NCBI GenBank assembly: GCA_021775355.1
Contig: JAJFHZ010000019.1
Span: forward strand, 1 to 64,000
Length of the DNA: 64,000 nt
Source of the DNA: Amylibacter sp.
GTDB lineage: Bacteria; Pseudomonadota; Alphaproteobacteria; Rhodobacterales; Rhodobacteraceae
Direction: 5' to 3'
Under the pieces are notes generated by a model that was given only the letters and a program-made list of their open reading frames with translations, searched no databases and was not told the origin of the DNA. The stretch's first letter is position 1. Each line of letters opens with the position of its first letter. The position numbers were made by a program, and so were the translations under genes. Shown in pieces: positions 8,996 through 16,801 of this stretch.

Positions 8996-9691
8996 ATGCC
9001 CGCTGATGACCGCCTGATTGTCGCCCTTGATGTCCCCAACCTGCTGGATGGCGGCAATATCGTCGACCGGCTTGGCGACAGCGTTTCTTTCTATAAAATC
9101 GGCCTTGGTATGCTCACGGGCGGCGGCCTTGCCCTTGCCAACGAACTTAAAAATCGCGGCAAACGCGTGTTTCTGGATATGAAGTTCTTCGACATCGGTG
9201 CCACAGTGGAAAAAGCCGTGGCGGGTATTGCCCAGTACGACCTTGATTTCCTGACCGTCCACGGTGACCCCCATGTAGTCCGCGCCGCCGTTGCAGGGCG
9301 CGGTGACAGTGCCACGCGCATTCTGGCTGTTACCATTCTGACATCCCTTGACCGCAGCGACCTTGATGCCTGCCTGATCAAAGACGGCGACATTAAAAGC
9401 CTTGTGGTGGAACGCGCCCGCAACGCCTTTATCGCAGGGGCAGACGGCGTGATCGCATCCCCGCAAGAAGCCGCAATGATCCGCGCCTTGCCGGAAGCAA
9501 AAGGCAAACTGATCGTCACCCCCGGCGTACGCCCCGCAGGTGCCGCATTGGGCGACCAAAAACGCGTGGCAACACCTGCGCAAGCTATCAAAGACGGCGC
9601 CAATCACATCGTCATGGGCCGCCCTATCTGGCAAGTGGACGATCCGCGCAAAGCCGCCCAAGCCGTGATCAACGAACTGGCAAACATCTAA
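8996..9691 (+). CDS. pyrF: orotidine 5'-phosphate decarboxylase
   Basis: A 231-residue TIM-barrel enzyme that converts OMP to UMP, the last step of de novo pyrimidine synthesis. The N-terminal LIVALDVPN strand, the catalytic DMKFFDIGATV (Asp-x-Lys-x-x-Asp array), TVHGDP and the phosphate-binding C-terminal VTPGVRP and GRPIW motifs are all present. AGGAG precedes the ATG. It is divergent from clpB. What follows is a broken ParB-like remnant, so the original downstream partner has been lost. Confidence 0.97.
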   Translation: MPADDRLIVALDVPNLLDGGNIVDRLGDSVSFYKIGLGMLTGGGLALANELKNRGKRVFLDMKFFDIGATVEKAVAGIAQYDLDFLTVHGDPHVVRAAVAGRGDSATRILAVTILTSLDRSDLDACLIKDGDIKSLVVERARNAFIAGADGVIASPQEAAMIRALPEAKGKLIVTPGVRPAGAALGDQKRVATPAQAIKDGANHIVMGRPIWQVDDPRKAAQAVINELANI

Positions 9692-9715
9692 GCTGCCGCG
9701 CGATCGCACATTGAT

Positions 9716-9995
9716 TTGCGCGCAAGCTCAGACAGAATTGCAAACTTCCATCGCGCAAAACGCGCCTGCGCCTACCCGTCGAGCTTTACAAAACCGAAAA
9801 CTGGCTTCGCACTGATCTTGGGTTGCCGCCGCCTGATGGCCTATCAGACATTGCACACGGCAACGGACGATGCCCGCTACAAAACCATCCCCGCATTGAT
9901 CCGCAGCCCCAAAAACAAACAAGCCGCCCTTGCCGCGATGGTCGAAGAAAATGAAATCCGCCAGAGCTTGTCACCATGGGAACGCGCCCGCATCA
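9716..9995 (+). pseudogene. decayed, frameshifted and truncated ParB-like protein remnant
   Basis: Three reading frames in succession give pieces of a ParB N-terminal domain: ELQTSIAQN in one frame, then LPVELYKTEN in a second, then from 9803 GFALILGCRRLMAYQ followed by IPALIR, ALAAMVEENEIRQSLS and PWERARI in a third. In intact ParB-family proteins these are contiguous (the ELISGERRLRA-like and ENxxRxxLSP-like boxes). At least two frameshifts are needed to join them, there is no proper start codon, and homology stops at about 9993, exactly where the opposite-strand DUF2306 gene ends. This is a gene fossil; its former function cannot be told from partition or ParB-like regulation. Confidence 0.7.
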
Positions 9996-10634
9996 ATAAC
10001 GCCGCACTATTCGCTCGGCGATCACCAGGTTCAAGGCGGATGCAAATGCGAAAATACTACCCCTGATCAAGTCGTTATCGACGTTGGAGATCATCATCCA
10101 AACGACAAAGAAATACACCTGTGTTCCTGTGCCAAGGCTCAGCGCCATGGCTCGGATCATCCAAGCTTGATGCGCAACGAAATCCTTCCTGCGTACGGCG
10201 GAAAATCCCAAAACAATCATGACAAGAAAGCTGGAAATGACGATCAGTCGCACGGCCTTTACTATTGATCCATTGTATATCGCCTGTGGGAAAAACAGGG
10301 CCAGCCACAAAGTGGATAATCCGAGCATGATCGCCGCAGCAAACAAAGTTCTGCCTGCCCAGCGGTGAAATAATGGATGACGCTTGCGAAGACGTGGCGA
10401 GAACTGAAACGCACCCAGCGTGCAGAACATCACTCCAGTCGTGATATGCACAATCAGAATATCCGTGCGCGATGACAAAATCCGTTCGATGTCGGGGAGT
10501 CCAATTGGCAGTCCCAGAATCTGTAGGCTTCGCGCGATGCCTGCCAGAATTGGCACGATTCCTAGAAGAATGATAAAGATTGGTGTGTAGGGAGCTAGCC
10601 TGTTTATGATATTCATGAATTCTCTAAATAGCAT
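9993..10634 (-). CDS. DUF2306 family membrane protein
   Basis: A 213-residue polytopic membrane protein (about six hydrophobic segments) matching the DUF2306 family of unknown function. Conserved features are the histidine pair region LIVHITTGVMF, RHPLFHRWAGR and the FVAHQAWMIRAMAL segment; such histidines suggest haem or metal binding, but that is inference. A second ATG six codons in (MNIINRL) is an equally good start; neither has a strong ribosome site. The 3' end abuts the ParB remnant. Confidence 0.8.
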   Translation of the reverse strand: MLFREFMNIINRLAPYTPIFIILLGIVPILAGIARSLQILGLPIGLPDIERILSSRTDILIVHITTGVMFCTLGAFQFSPRLRKRHPLFHRWAGRTLFAAAIMLGLSTLWLALFFPQAIYNGSIVKAVRLIVISSFLVMIVLGFSAVRRKDFVAHQAWMIRAMALSLGTGTQVYFFVVWMMISNVDNDLIRGSIFAFASALNLVIAERIVRRY

Positions 10635-10701
10635 TACTTGAGTGGGGGATTAGTCTGGTGGCTCTGCGATTTTCAGAATGTCGGTCGTGACATCCATGAC
10701 C

Positions 10702-10735
10702 AGCTTCAGCAGTGGACCTGTCCCCTACTGAAGCT
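10702..10735. repeat. long imperfect stem-loop between methyltransferase and DUF2306 genes
   Basis: AGCTTCAGCAGTGGAC and its near-perfect reverse complement GTCCCCTACTGAAGCT (two mismatches in 16) are separated by two bases. No T-run follows on either strand, so it is not a classical intrinsic terminator. It could be an operator or the scar of a mobile element. Confidence 0.45.
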
Positions 10736-10877
10736 TTGCCCTGTCCAGATTTACTTTGGTCTGGCAGCCTAGCGGCTGATAGCTTCAAATTTGTGTGGCT
10801 CTAAGATATCGGTTGAAGGTGATGCCCCAATACGTCCAGCACAGCGGATGGACGGCCCTTTTCGCCTGCATCACACA

Positions 10878-11522
10878 TTAAACCTTGCGCGCCACTATAT
10901 AGTGGGCGGGAGGGGGCCCCTTGGGGTGATTGCCGCTTTCGACAATTTCGAACCCTGCGGCGGCGACTGCTTTTTCCAGCTCTTTCACCGAAAAGCTGCG
11001 CACATAAGGAGCTTTGCCAATCAGTTGCATCACCGGAATGGCGATGCGGATCATCAATGATTTCAGTGCACCACTAATACCCGCACTACGTTGCCCAAGA
11101 CACACGGTTTTCGAGATGAAGTACCCGCCTTTCGGCAGCAGTGCATTAATCTGCGCAAAACGCGTTTCCATATCGGGCACCAAATGAAACAAGCTGTAAC
11201 CCATTACAACATCATATTGACCCTGCGTCGGCACAACTGCACCCACCTCGAACGTCAAGTTATTGACGCCCGCCTGCTCGGCTTTTTCGCGCGCAATGGC
11301 CAGCATACCCGGCGATATATCAATTGCCGTGATCTGCGCTACATTCGGGGCTAGCAGCAATGCTGTGGAACCGGTGCCGCAGCCAAGCTCAAGCACTCTA
11401 TCCTTTGAGGTCAAATAACTGCGTGTCCGGCCAAGCGTGTATTCGTAAGCGGCCGGATCAGTGATGGGGGATTTGGCATATTTGGGTGCGACTTTATCCC
11501 AAAATGCAGCGTGCTGAGTCAT
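10878..11522 (-). CDS. class I SAM-dependent methyltransferase
   Basis: A 214-residue methyltransferase. SAM-binding motif I is VLELGCGTGSTAL (about residues 44-56), followed by ITAIDISPGMLAIARE and, near the middle, QYDVVMGYSLFHLV (motif IV region). The substrate is not evident; small-molecule or quinone-like methyltransferases share this fold. I chose the second ATG (11520-11522) because AAAGGAG is spaced six bases from it but abuts the first ATG. It is divergent from a LysR gene 73 bases away, which probably controls it. Confidence 0.85.
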   Translation of the reverse strand: MTQHAAFWDKVAPKYAKSPITDPAAYEYTLGRTRSYLTSKDRVLELGCGTGSTALLLAPNVAQITAIDISPGMLAIAREKAEQAGVNNLTFEVGAVVPTQGQYDVVMGYSLFHLVPDMETRFAQINALLPKGGYFISKTVCLGQRSAGISGALKSLMIRIAIPVMQLIGKAPYVRSFSVKELEKAVAAAGFEIVESGNHPKGPPPAHYIVARKV

Positions 11523-11595
11523 GATCATCTCCTTTGATGCGGCAACTTATATCCATGCGTTCCCGTATGTAATTGACTAAATTCGCATATGATAT

Positions 11596-12486
11596 ATGAA
11601 TTTTCGTATGGATAGCACTTTTGACTGGAACCGTATGCGGGCCTTTTTGGCGACCGCTGACGAAGGATCACTTTCGGCGGCGGCCCGATCGCTTAGGCTC
11701 ACCCAACCCACGCTAAGTCGTCAGGTTGCCGCGCTTGAGGAAGAACTGGGGTTGATGCTGTTTGAACGTGTTGGTCGGGGATTGGTATTGACCGCCGCGG
11801 GCCGTGAGTTGCACAACCATGTTCGGGACATGGGGGCTGCCGCCGATAAGGTCGCATTGGCCGCCCTTGGCCAATCGCAAACGATTGAAGGCGAGGTTCG
11901 CATTACTGCAAACGACGTTCTGTCAGCGGTTTTTTTGCCGCGCGCGGTGGCCCGGATCAAGGCACTTGCCCCTAATCTGGTCATTGATGTTATTGCCGCC
12001 AATGACGTTCGTGATTTGATGCGCCGAGAGGCTGATATCGCCATTCGCCATGTGCGCCCCGAACACCCCGATTTGATCGCTCGTTTGATATGCGAAGCGA
12101 AGGGATATTTTTATGCTTCAAAAGATTATTTGGCCGCACGTGGGCATCCTCGATCGCTCAAGGACTTGGGGCAGCACGATTTCATTTCCATGGGCGATAA
12201 CCCTCGCATGGTGGATTATCTACGCGAAATTGGCATTGATCTGGAAGAGCGGCAATTCCGGGTTGGGTCTGAAAACGGGTTGGTCGGATTGGCGTTGGCG
12301 CAGGCAGGTTTAGGAATCATCCCGATGGATGAAGCTGTCGCAAAACATAGCCCGGATATGGTGCAGATTTTGCCGCAGACATCAATCACCTTTCCTATTT
12401 GGCTTACGACCCACCGCGAAATTCACACCAGCCCCAAAATACGGCTGGTGTTCGATGTGTTGGCAGAGGTTTTGGCTCAACGTTGA
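11596..12486 (+). CDS. LysR-family transcriptional regulator
   Basis: A 296-residue LTTR. The winged helix-turn-helix spans residues ~12-70 (FDWNRMRAFLATADEGSLSA, then LTQPTLSRQVAALEEELG), followed by a periplasmic-binding-like effector domain. LysR regulators commonly act on a divergent neighbour; here that is the SAM methyltransferase. The intergenic DNA is A/T-rich with ATATG/CATAT repeats suitable for such binding. A second in-frame ATG four codons in (MDSTFDW) is a possible start. The effector is unknown. Confidence 0.9.
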   Translation: MNFRMDSTFDWNRMRAFLATADEGSLSAAARSLRLTQPTLSRQVAALEEELGLMLFERVGRGLVLTAAGRELHNHVRDMGAAADKVALAALGQSQTIEGEVRITANDVLSAVFLPRAVARIKALAPNLVIDVIAANDVRDLMRREADIAIRHVRPEHPDLIARLICEAKGYFYASKDYLAARGHPRSLKDLGQHDFISMGDNPRMVDYLREIGIDLEERQFRVGSENGLVGLALAQAGLGIIPMDEAVAKHSPDMVQILPQTSITFPIWLTTHREIHTSPKIRLVFDVLAEVLAQR

Positions 12487-12713
12487 GCGCTTGCATTATC
12501 AGATCTGATATACCATTTGCGCCGCATAAAAAGTTGCAAACTAGATATTTGGCTGTATACGACGAAGGCAGCTTAGAGCCAAAGTGACCAATGCTGCACC
12601 AAGTACATTGTTCCGGGTAAGCTTACGATATTTGCGGTAAACTGCGACCAACTCAAATTCGTCTGGCAGTACCCAGTGTCTGTTTATTTTTTATGAGCTT
12701 TACCGCCAGCCCT

Positions 12714-12902
12714 TTAACCGCCAGCGCTTGGCGCAGTAAAAACTATATTATCTGTAGCGGTTTGAGTCTTTTCTTGAAAGTTTAACACAGCGCCAGCCGC
12801 AATTAAACTTACAGCGGCGAGTAAAACCACATACTCGGTTGACACCGCACCGATGTTATCTTTTTTAAAGTCTGTAATCAATCTTACTAGATACTGTACC
12901 AT
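12714..12902 (-). CDS. Flp-type (type IVb) pilin subunit, orphan
   Basis: A 62-residue prepilin. A short basic leader ends at G18, followed by AVSTEYVVLLAAV: the glycine before the cut, Glu at +5 and Tyr at +6, and a hydrophobic helix are hallmarks of Flp pilins processed by a TadV/CpaA-type peptidase. Flp pilins build tight-adherence pili. No tad/cpa assembly genes are nearby in this window, so it would need machinery encoded elsewhere. It lies 90 bases downstream of a 79-residue unknown on the same strand. Composition is lower in GC than flanking genes. Confidence 0.8.
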   Translation of the reverse strand: MVQYLVRLITDFKKDNIGAVSTEYVVLLAAVSLIAAGAVLNFQEKTQTATDNIVFTAPSAGG

Positions 12903-12992
12903 TTTACACTTTCACTAAATATTAAGAATTTGCCCTCGCGAAAAACACGTCTTGGCTTTGGATGAAAACAATTGACGGGTATTTGGAGCAAG

Positions 12993-13232
12993 CTACGCTT
13001 TGCAGCTCCAATCGTTTAGAAACGCTTTTAAGTCCAGTTCTTCGACAAAAGAACAATAATCTTCCACTGACGTTCTAGGTGTCGATTGTTGCGAACTCTT
13101 GGAGCATTCTACCTTAGCAATCGCATTAAGAACATCATCGATATAGATGACGTTATCTATAGTGTTCAATTGCTCTGGGCGGTCTTGGGATTGATGTCCC
13201 GCATTTTTTGCCTTTTGGATATTCTCCATCAT
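12993..13232 (-). CDS. hypothetical 79-residue acidic protein
   Basis: I do not recognise this protein. It has no signal peptide or membrane segment; it is polar with Ser/Gln-rich and acidic stretches (YCSFVEELDLKAFLNDW) and two non-adjacent cysteines in the second half besides one at the end. GGAG stands before a double ATG; spacing favours the second ATG (13227-13229). It precedes the Flp pilin gene on the same strand, so it might belong to the same transcript. It could also be chance coding in AT-rich DNA. Confidence 0.5.
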   Translation of the reverse strand: MMENIQKAKNAGHQSQDRPEQLNTIDNVIYIDDVLNAIAKVECSKSSQQSTPRTSVEDYCSFVEELDLKAFLNDWSCKA

Positions 13233-13957
13233 TTTACTCCAACTACTAACTACTCGTGTATAACTTACTAATTGTTCTACGCTTACAACTTGTTACAAAC
13301 CGACAAACAGCTGCCGATCCTTGCTGAAGGGCCTTCATGTGAAAGCCCTTTCTTAAACAGCACTAATTTTATACACTATACTCGTTAAAACTGGTTCAAC
13401 TCGTTACACATTACATTGCCGCTTTGGCCTCTTATTTAAACCGATTAACTTTGGCCTAAGTATGTTTTTATAGGGTTTTGCAGCTATCCTTAAGTACAGG
13501 TTTTGGAAATTAATTGGAAAATCCTTATGAAATTTGTCTAAGTTCCAACATATTTCGCCAAATAGTAGAAGCGACCGGAATCATATAAATTCAAACAACA
13601 AGCTTGCTTAGGTCAAGGCGCGGTCGAAGTTATTACAAACATCAAAAATCACACCACCCCCTCGAATGCACATGACACTTTTTGTAATTACCACCGGGGT
13701 GTAACACCGAACAACAGCGTCTTCGTGGATAACTAATAGGCTTCGATAAACATACAAGCGAGAAGTCCGCTTTGTCCGCTGAGCGGCCCTTGATGCCCAA
13801 CGCAACAAACGCCCACCCACACCCAAATAAACATCCGACATGACAGAATAAATAATAACCTCCTTTCGAAATCAATATCTACTGTCAAAATTTTAATATA
13901 TCATTAAAATTCAACATCTTAACCCCCTGTCCTATCCGGGACATTTCATGATAGACT
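13233..13957. other. AT-rich intergenic stretch without supported genes
   Basis: About 725 bases. On its left side lies an 8-base direct repeat ACTCGTTA at 13380-13387 and 13399-13406 (19 bases apart, about two helical turns), upstream of the minus-strand 79-residue gene and pilin. There is a hairpin at 13327-13350 (AAGGGC/GCCCTT). Overlapping minus-strand frames at 13608-13875 have no ribosome site or protein-like composition. At 13889-13911 a 9-base inverted repeat (AATTTTAAT / ATTAAAATT) sits upstream of dinB. No LexA-type GAAC-N7-GAAC or GTTC-N7-GTTC box was found before dinB. Confidence 0.55.
13327..13350. repeat. hairpin in the AT-rich intergenic stretch
   Basis: AAGGGC (13327-13332) pairs with GCCCTT (13345-13350), with partial pairing inside the loop (CTT with AAG). 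On the plus strand TTTCTT follows, so it could terminate rightward transcription, but no plus-strand gene ends nearby. On the minus strand it lies about 95 bases upstream of the 79-residue gene. Confidence 0.35.
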
Positions 13958-15223
13958 ATGCCGATGTCCACTCCAGCCATGTGCCGCGATTGTTTTGCCC
14001 TTTTTGAAGCAGCTCCCCGCTGCCCCGATTGTCGTAGCCCGCGCATTCTTGCCCACAATGAGCTCACCACCCTTTCCATCGCCCATATGGATTGCGACGC
14101 CTTTTATGCCTCCGTTGAAAAACGCGATGACCCAAGCTTGCGCGACAAGCCCGTCATCATCGGCGGCGGCCACCGTGGCGTGGTTTCCACCGCCTGTTAT
14201 ATCGCACGGATCAAGGGCGTCCATTCCGCCATGCCGATGTTCAAAGCCCTGAAACTTTGCCCCGAAGCCGTTGTCGTCCCCCCACGCATGTCGGTTTATG
14301 TCGAGGTATCCACACAAATCCGCAGCTTCATGCAGGAACTTACCCCGGCAATTGAACCGCTTTCCCTTGATGAGGCGTTCCTTGATCTTACAGGCACCGA
14401 AAAACTGCACGGCGCCCCCCCTGTTGTCATGATGGGTCGTCTTGTGAAGCGGATGCAAGATGAACTGGGCATATCCGGTTCCGTCGGCCTGTCACACAAC
14501 AAGTTTCTGGCCAAGCTCGCATCTGATCTGGATAAACCCAAAGGCTTTTCTATAATCGGAAAGGCAGAAACCGAAAGCTTTCTGATGCCGCTGCCGATCA
14601 AGAAAATATGGGGGGCGGGCAAAGTTATGCAGGCCTCTTTACAAAAAGACGGCATCCGCACTTTTGCTGATCTTCGCCGCCGTGATCGCAAGGTTCTGGT
14701 TGATCGTTACGGAACAATGGGTGACCGTTTGTGGCACCTTAGCCGGGGTAAGGATTATCGAAATGTCAACGCATCCACCCCTGTCAAAAGCATATCAAAA
14801 GAAACCACATTTAATGATGATATTCGTGACCCCGATATTTTAGACGGTTACGTCTGGCGCCTGTCAGAACAAGTATCAGACCGCGCCAAAGCCAAAGAGC
14901 AAGCGGGTAAAGTGGTCACGTTAAAGGTCAAACAAAGCAACTTTAAATCCCTGACCCGGCGCATTACATTGAACGACCCCACTCAAGTGGCTGATATAAT
15001 TTACTCAAATGCAATATCCCTACTTCAACCCATCTTGGACAAAACCCCGTTTCGCCTTATCGGTGTCGGTATAAGCAACCTGTCGCAAACCGAAGAAAAC
15101 CATTCTTTCGGTAATTTTTTGGATCCCGACGCGGGCAAACGCGAACAGGTCGAACGTGCAGCTGACAAGATCAAAGAAAAGTTCGGAAAAGGCGCCATTC
15201 TTAAGGGCAGGGCTTTACGTTAA
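13958..15223 (+). CDS. dinB: DNA polymerase IV (DinB, Y family)
   Basis: A 421-residue translesion polymerase. The palm contains the metal-binding acidic residues in IAHMDCDAFYASVE (D45, D47) and SLDEAFLDLT. Before this lies a ~40-residue extension with CRDC and CPDC pairs (C9, C12, C22, C25), a probable zinc ribbon seen in some alphaproteobacterial DinB proteins. It copies past damaged bases with low fidelity. There are several possible starts (residues 1, 3 and 8) and no strong ribosome site; all keep the cysteines. Its stop directly abuts the stop of the convergent amidohydrolase gene. Confidence 0.95.
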   Translation: MPMSTPAMCRDCFALFEAAPRCPDCRSPRILAHNELTTLSIAHMDCDAFYASVEKRDDPSLRDKPVIIGGGHRGVVSTACYIARIKGVHSAMPMFKALKLCPEAVVVPPRMSVYVEVSTQIRSFMQELTPAIEPLSLDEAFLDLTGTEKLHGAPPVVMMGRLVKRMQDELGISGSVGLSHNKFLAKLASDLDKPKGFSIIGKAETESFLMPLPIKKIWGAGKVMQASLQKDGIRTFADLRRRDRKVLVDRYGTMGDRLWHLSRGKDYRNVNASTPVKSISKETTFNDDIRDPDILDGYVWRLSEQVSDRAKAKEQAGKVVTLKVKQSNFKSLTRRITLNDPTQVADIIYSNAISLLQPILDKTPFRLIGVGISNLSQTEENHSFGNFLDPDAGKREQVERAADKIKEKFGKGAILKGRALR

Positions 15224-16084
15224 TTATTCCGCAGCCAACTGCATACGCGGTAAAATCTTTTCGCATATGGTTTGGCTCACATTAGATAACCGCCTGTGCA
15301 TAACATCAAAATGCACATTCTTCGCAATACAGCTTTGATGCATATAAAGGGCCCGATTTATTTCCACCTGAATAACATGCTGCCCCTTGGACGGCGCCCC
15401 ATATTTCTGGGTGATATACCCCCCCGCAAAAGGCGCATTACGCCCAACGATAAAGCCCTGCGCTTTAAATGCATCTTCAACAATCGCAAACACGTCTTTA
15501 CCTGCAGATGCGCCGTACCTGTTTCCGAGAATAACATCGGGGCGCTTCCCCCCCGGTGCCATCGCATTTTGCAAAGCTTCACTTGGCATCGAATGGCAGT
15601 CGATAAGCACCGCAATTCCGAACCGCCTTGTAGATTGCGCCAAAAGCTCTGCCAGCAAATCGTGGTAAGGGCGATAGACCTGCTCTATACGCTCCAACGC
15701 GTCCTTCATAGACAGCTTCCCATTTTGAATTTGCCGCCCCTCTGACACAACCCGCGGGATCACCCCAAGTCCCGACGCAATGCGCGGATTGTTATATGGG
15801 TCTTTTGCACCTTCAACAATACTGGGATCCAGTTCTTCCGGGCCACGGTTTAAATCCACATAGGCACGCGGGATCGTTGCCGCCAAGAAAGGCGAGCCAA
15901 AATCGACAACCTTTGCAAAAAGATCATCCACAAAAGCATCTTCGGAACTGCGCAAGCGATATTCCGGCAAATTAGACTGATCGACAAAGTTTTCAGGATA
16001 ATCCCGGCCACTGTGCGGGGAACTGAAAACAATTGGATTCGTTACCTTTTTGGGCAGTCTTAGGTCGTATTTCTGTGCGATCAC
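15224..16084 (-). CDS. N-formylglutamate amidohydrolase family protein
   Basis: A 286-residue enzyme of the N-formylglutamate amidohydrolase (HutG/FGase) family. Recognisable pieces are VFSSPHSGRDYPENF near the N-terminus, the ASP-like acidic/arginine stretch YVDLNRGPEELDP, and VLIDCHSMPSE with probable metal-binding His. The family hydrolyses N-formylglutamate to formate and glutamate, but no hut genes are adjacent and the true substrate may be another N-acyl amino acid. It is convergent with dinB (stops touch). Confidence 0.87.
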   Translation of the reverse strand: MIAQKYDLRLPKKVTNPIVFSSPHSGRDYPENFVDQSNLPEYRLRSSEDAFVDDLFAKVVDFGSPFLAATIPRAYVDLNRGPEELDPSIVEGAKDPYNNPRIASGLGVIPRVVSEGRQIQNGKLSMKDALERIEQVYRPYHDLLAELLAQSTRRFGIAVLIDCHSMPSEALQNAMAPGGKRPDVILGNRYGASAGKDVFAIVEDAFKAQGFIVGRNAPFAGGYITQKYGAPSKGQHVIQVEINRALYMHQSCIAKNVHFDVMHRRLSNVSQTICEKILPRMQLAAE

Positions 16085-16210
16085 GGGTATTCCTTCCTTA
16101 TTACACCTTATAACCTTTAAATCGTCTGTGTAAAACCTCTTGAACCTTGTTTCGACTCCCCCTATCGAAGCCCAACGACTGGGGTCGCATTTGCGGCCCT
16201 TAGCTTTTTC

Positions 16211-16285
16211 GGGCGTATAGCTCAGCGGGAGAGCACTTCGTTGACATCGAAGGGGTCACTGGTTCAATCCCAGTTACGCCCACCA
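16211..16285 (+). tRNA. tRNA-Val (anticodon GAC)
   Basis: A complete 75-base cloverleaf: acceptor stem GGGCGTA/TACGCCC, D arm GCTC...GAGC, anticodon stem CTTCG/CGAAG with loop TTGACAT (anticodon GAC, reading GUC and GUU), T arm ACTGG-TTCAATC-CCAGT, and encoded CCA. It reads valine. Confidence 0.97.
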
Positions 16286-16347
16286 CCCTTACCATAGGGT
16301 AAATGGAATTTAATGGCGCAAACGCGCCGCGATTAAGGAGAAGACCC

Positions 16348-16473
16348 ATGAAGGTCAAGAACTCACTTCGCTCTTTGAAAGCGCGCCACCGCGATTGCCG
16401 TATCGTGCGCCGTAAGGGCCGTGTCTACGTGATCAACAAAACCCAGCCGCGCTTCAAGGCACGTCAAGGTTAA
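16348..16473 (+). CDS. rpmJ: 50S ribosomal protein L36, zinc-free type
   Basis: A 41-residue protein ([20 protein letters not shown], then [21 protein letters not shown]). It is L36 of the type that has lost the four-residue zinc site (only one cysteine), the usual form in alphaproteobacteria. It contacts 23S rRNA in the large subunit. AAGGAG lies nine bases before the ATG. A strong intrinsic terminator follows. It stands between tRNA-Val and the WGR gene and is too short for usual ORF cutoffs. Confidence 0.97.
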   Translation: MKVKNSLRSLKARHRDCRIVRRKGRVYVINKTQPRFKARQG

Positions 16474-16496
16474 TCACTACACAGCAGTATTATAAA

Positions 16497-16527
16497 GAAG
16501 CCGCTCATTTGTGCGGCTTTTTTTATT
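16497..16527 (+). terminator. intrinsic terminator after rpmJ
   Basis: AGCCGC (16499-16504) and GCGGCT (16513-16518) form a perfect 6-base stem with an 8-base loop, followed by a run of T to 16524. It closes the L36 transcript. Confidence 0.88.
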
Positions 16528-16570
16528 CTATATCTTGCCTCGCGAATCCCGCCTTGCTAGAATCACCCAC

Positions 16571-16801
16571 ATGACATGCTGCCTTATGTTTCGAAATGAC
16601 CCGAATAACGCATCTTCACGCTTTTACCGCGTAGAGATTTCTGCAAACCTGTTTCAAGAGTTTTCTGTGATGCGGGAATGGGGGAATGTTGGCGGCAAGG
16701 GCCGGCAGATCATTCGTTTGTTTCCGGATTTACTTAGCGCTTCACATGCGGCCGACAACGTACGCAAAACCAACCTGCGCCGTGGGTATCTGAAGGTTTA
16801 A
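16571..16801 (+). CDS. WGR-domain protein
   Basis: A 76-residue protein consisting almost entirely of a WGR domain: RFYRVEISANLFQEFSVMRE, then WGNVGGKGRQ, ending in NVRKTNLRRGYLKV. WGR domains occur in bacterial proteins and in eukaryotic PARPs and are thought to bind nucleic acid ends; the role of stand-alone bacterial forms is unsettled. A longer reading frame starts at 16511 inside the rpmJ terminator, so I use the ATG at 16571; the ATG at 16586 is also possible. Its stop overlaps that of the convergent LysR gene by two bases. Confidence 0.8.
   Translation: MTCCLMFRNDPNNASSRFYRVEISANLFQEFSVMREWGNVGGKGRQIIRLFPDLLSASHAADNVRKTNLRRGYLKV

Noticed and set aside
13608-13875. Two overlapping minus-strand frames of 77 residues
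   Set aside because: Cysteine/glycine-rich chance composition, overlapping frames, no ribosome site and no recognisable family.
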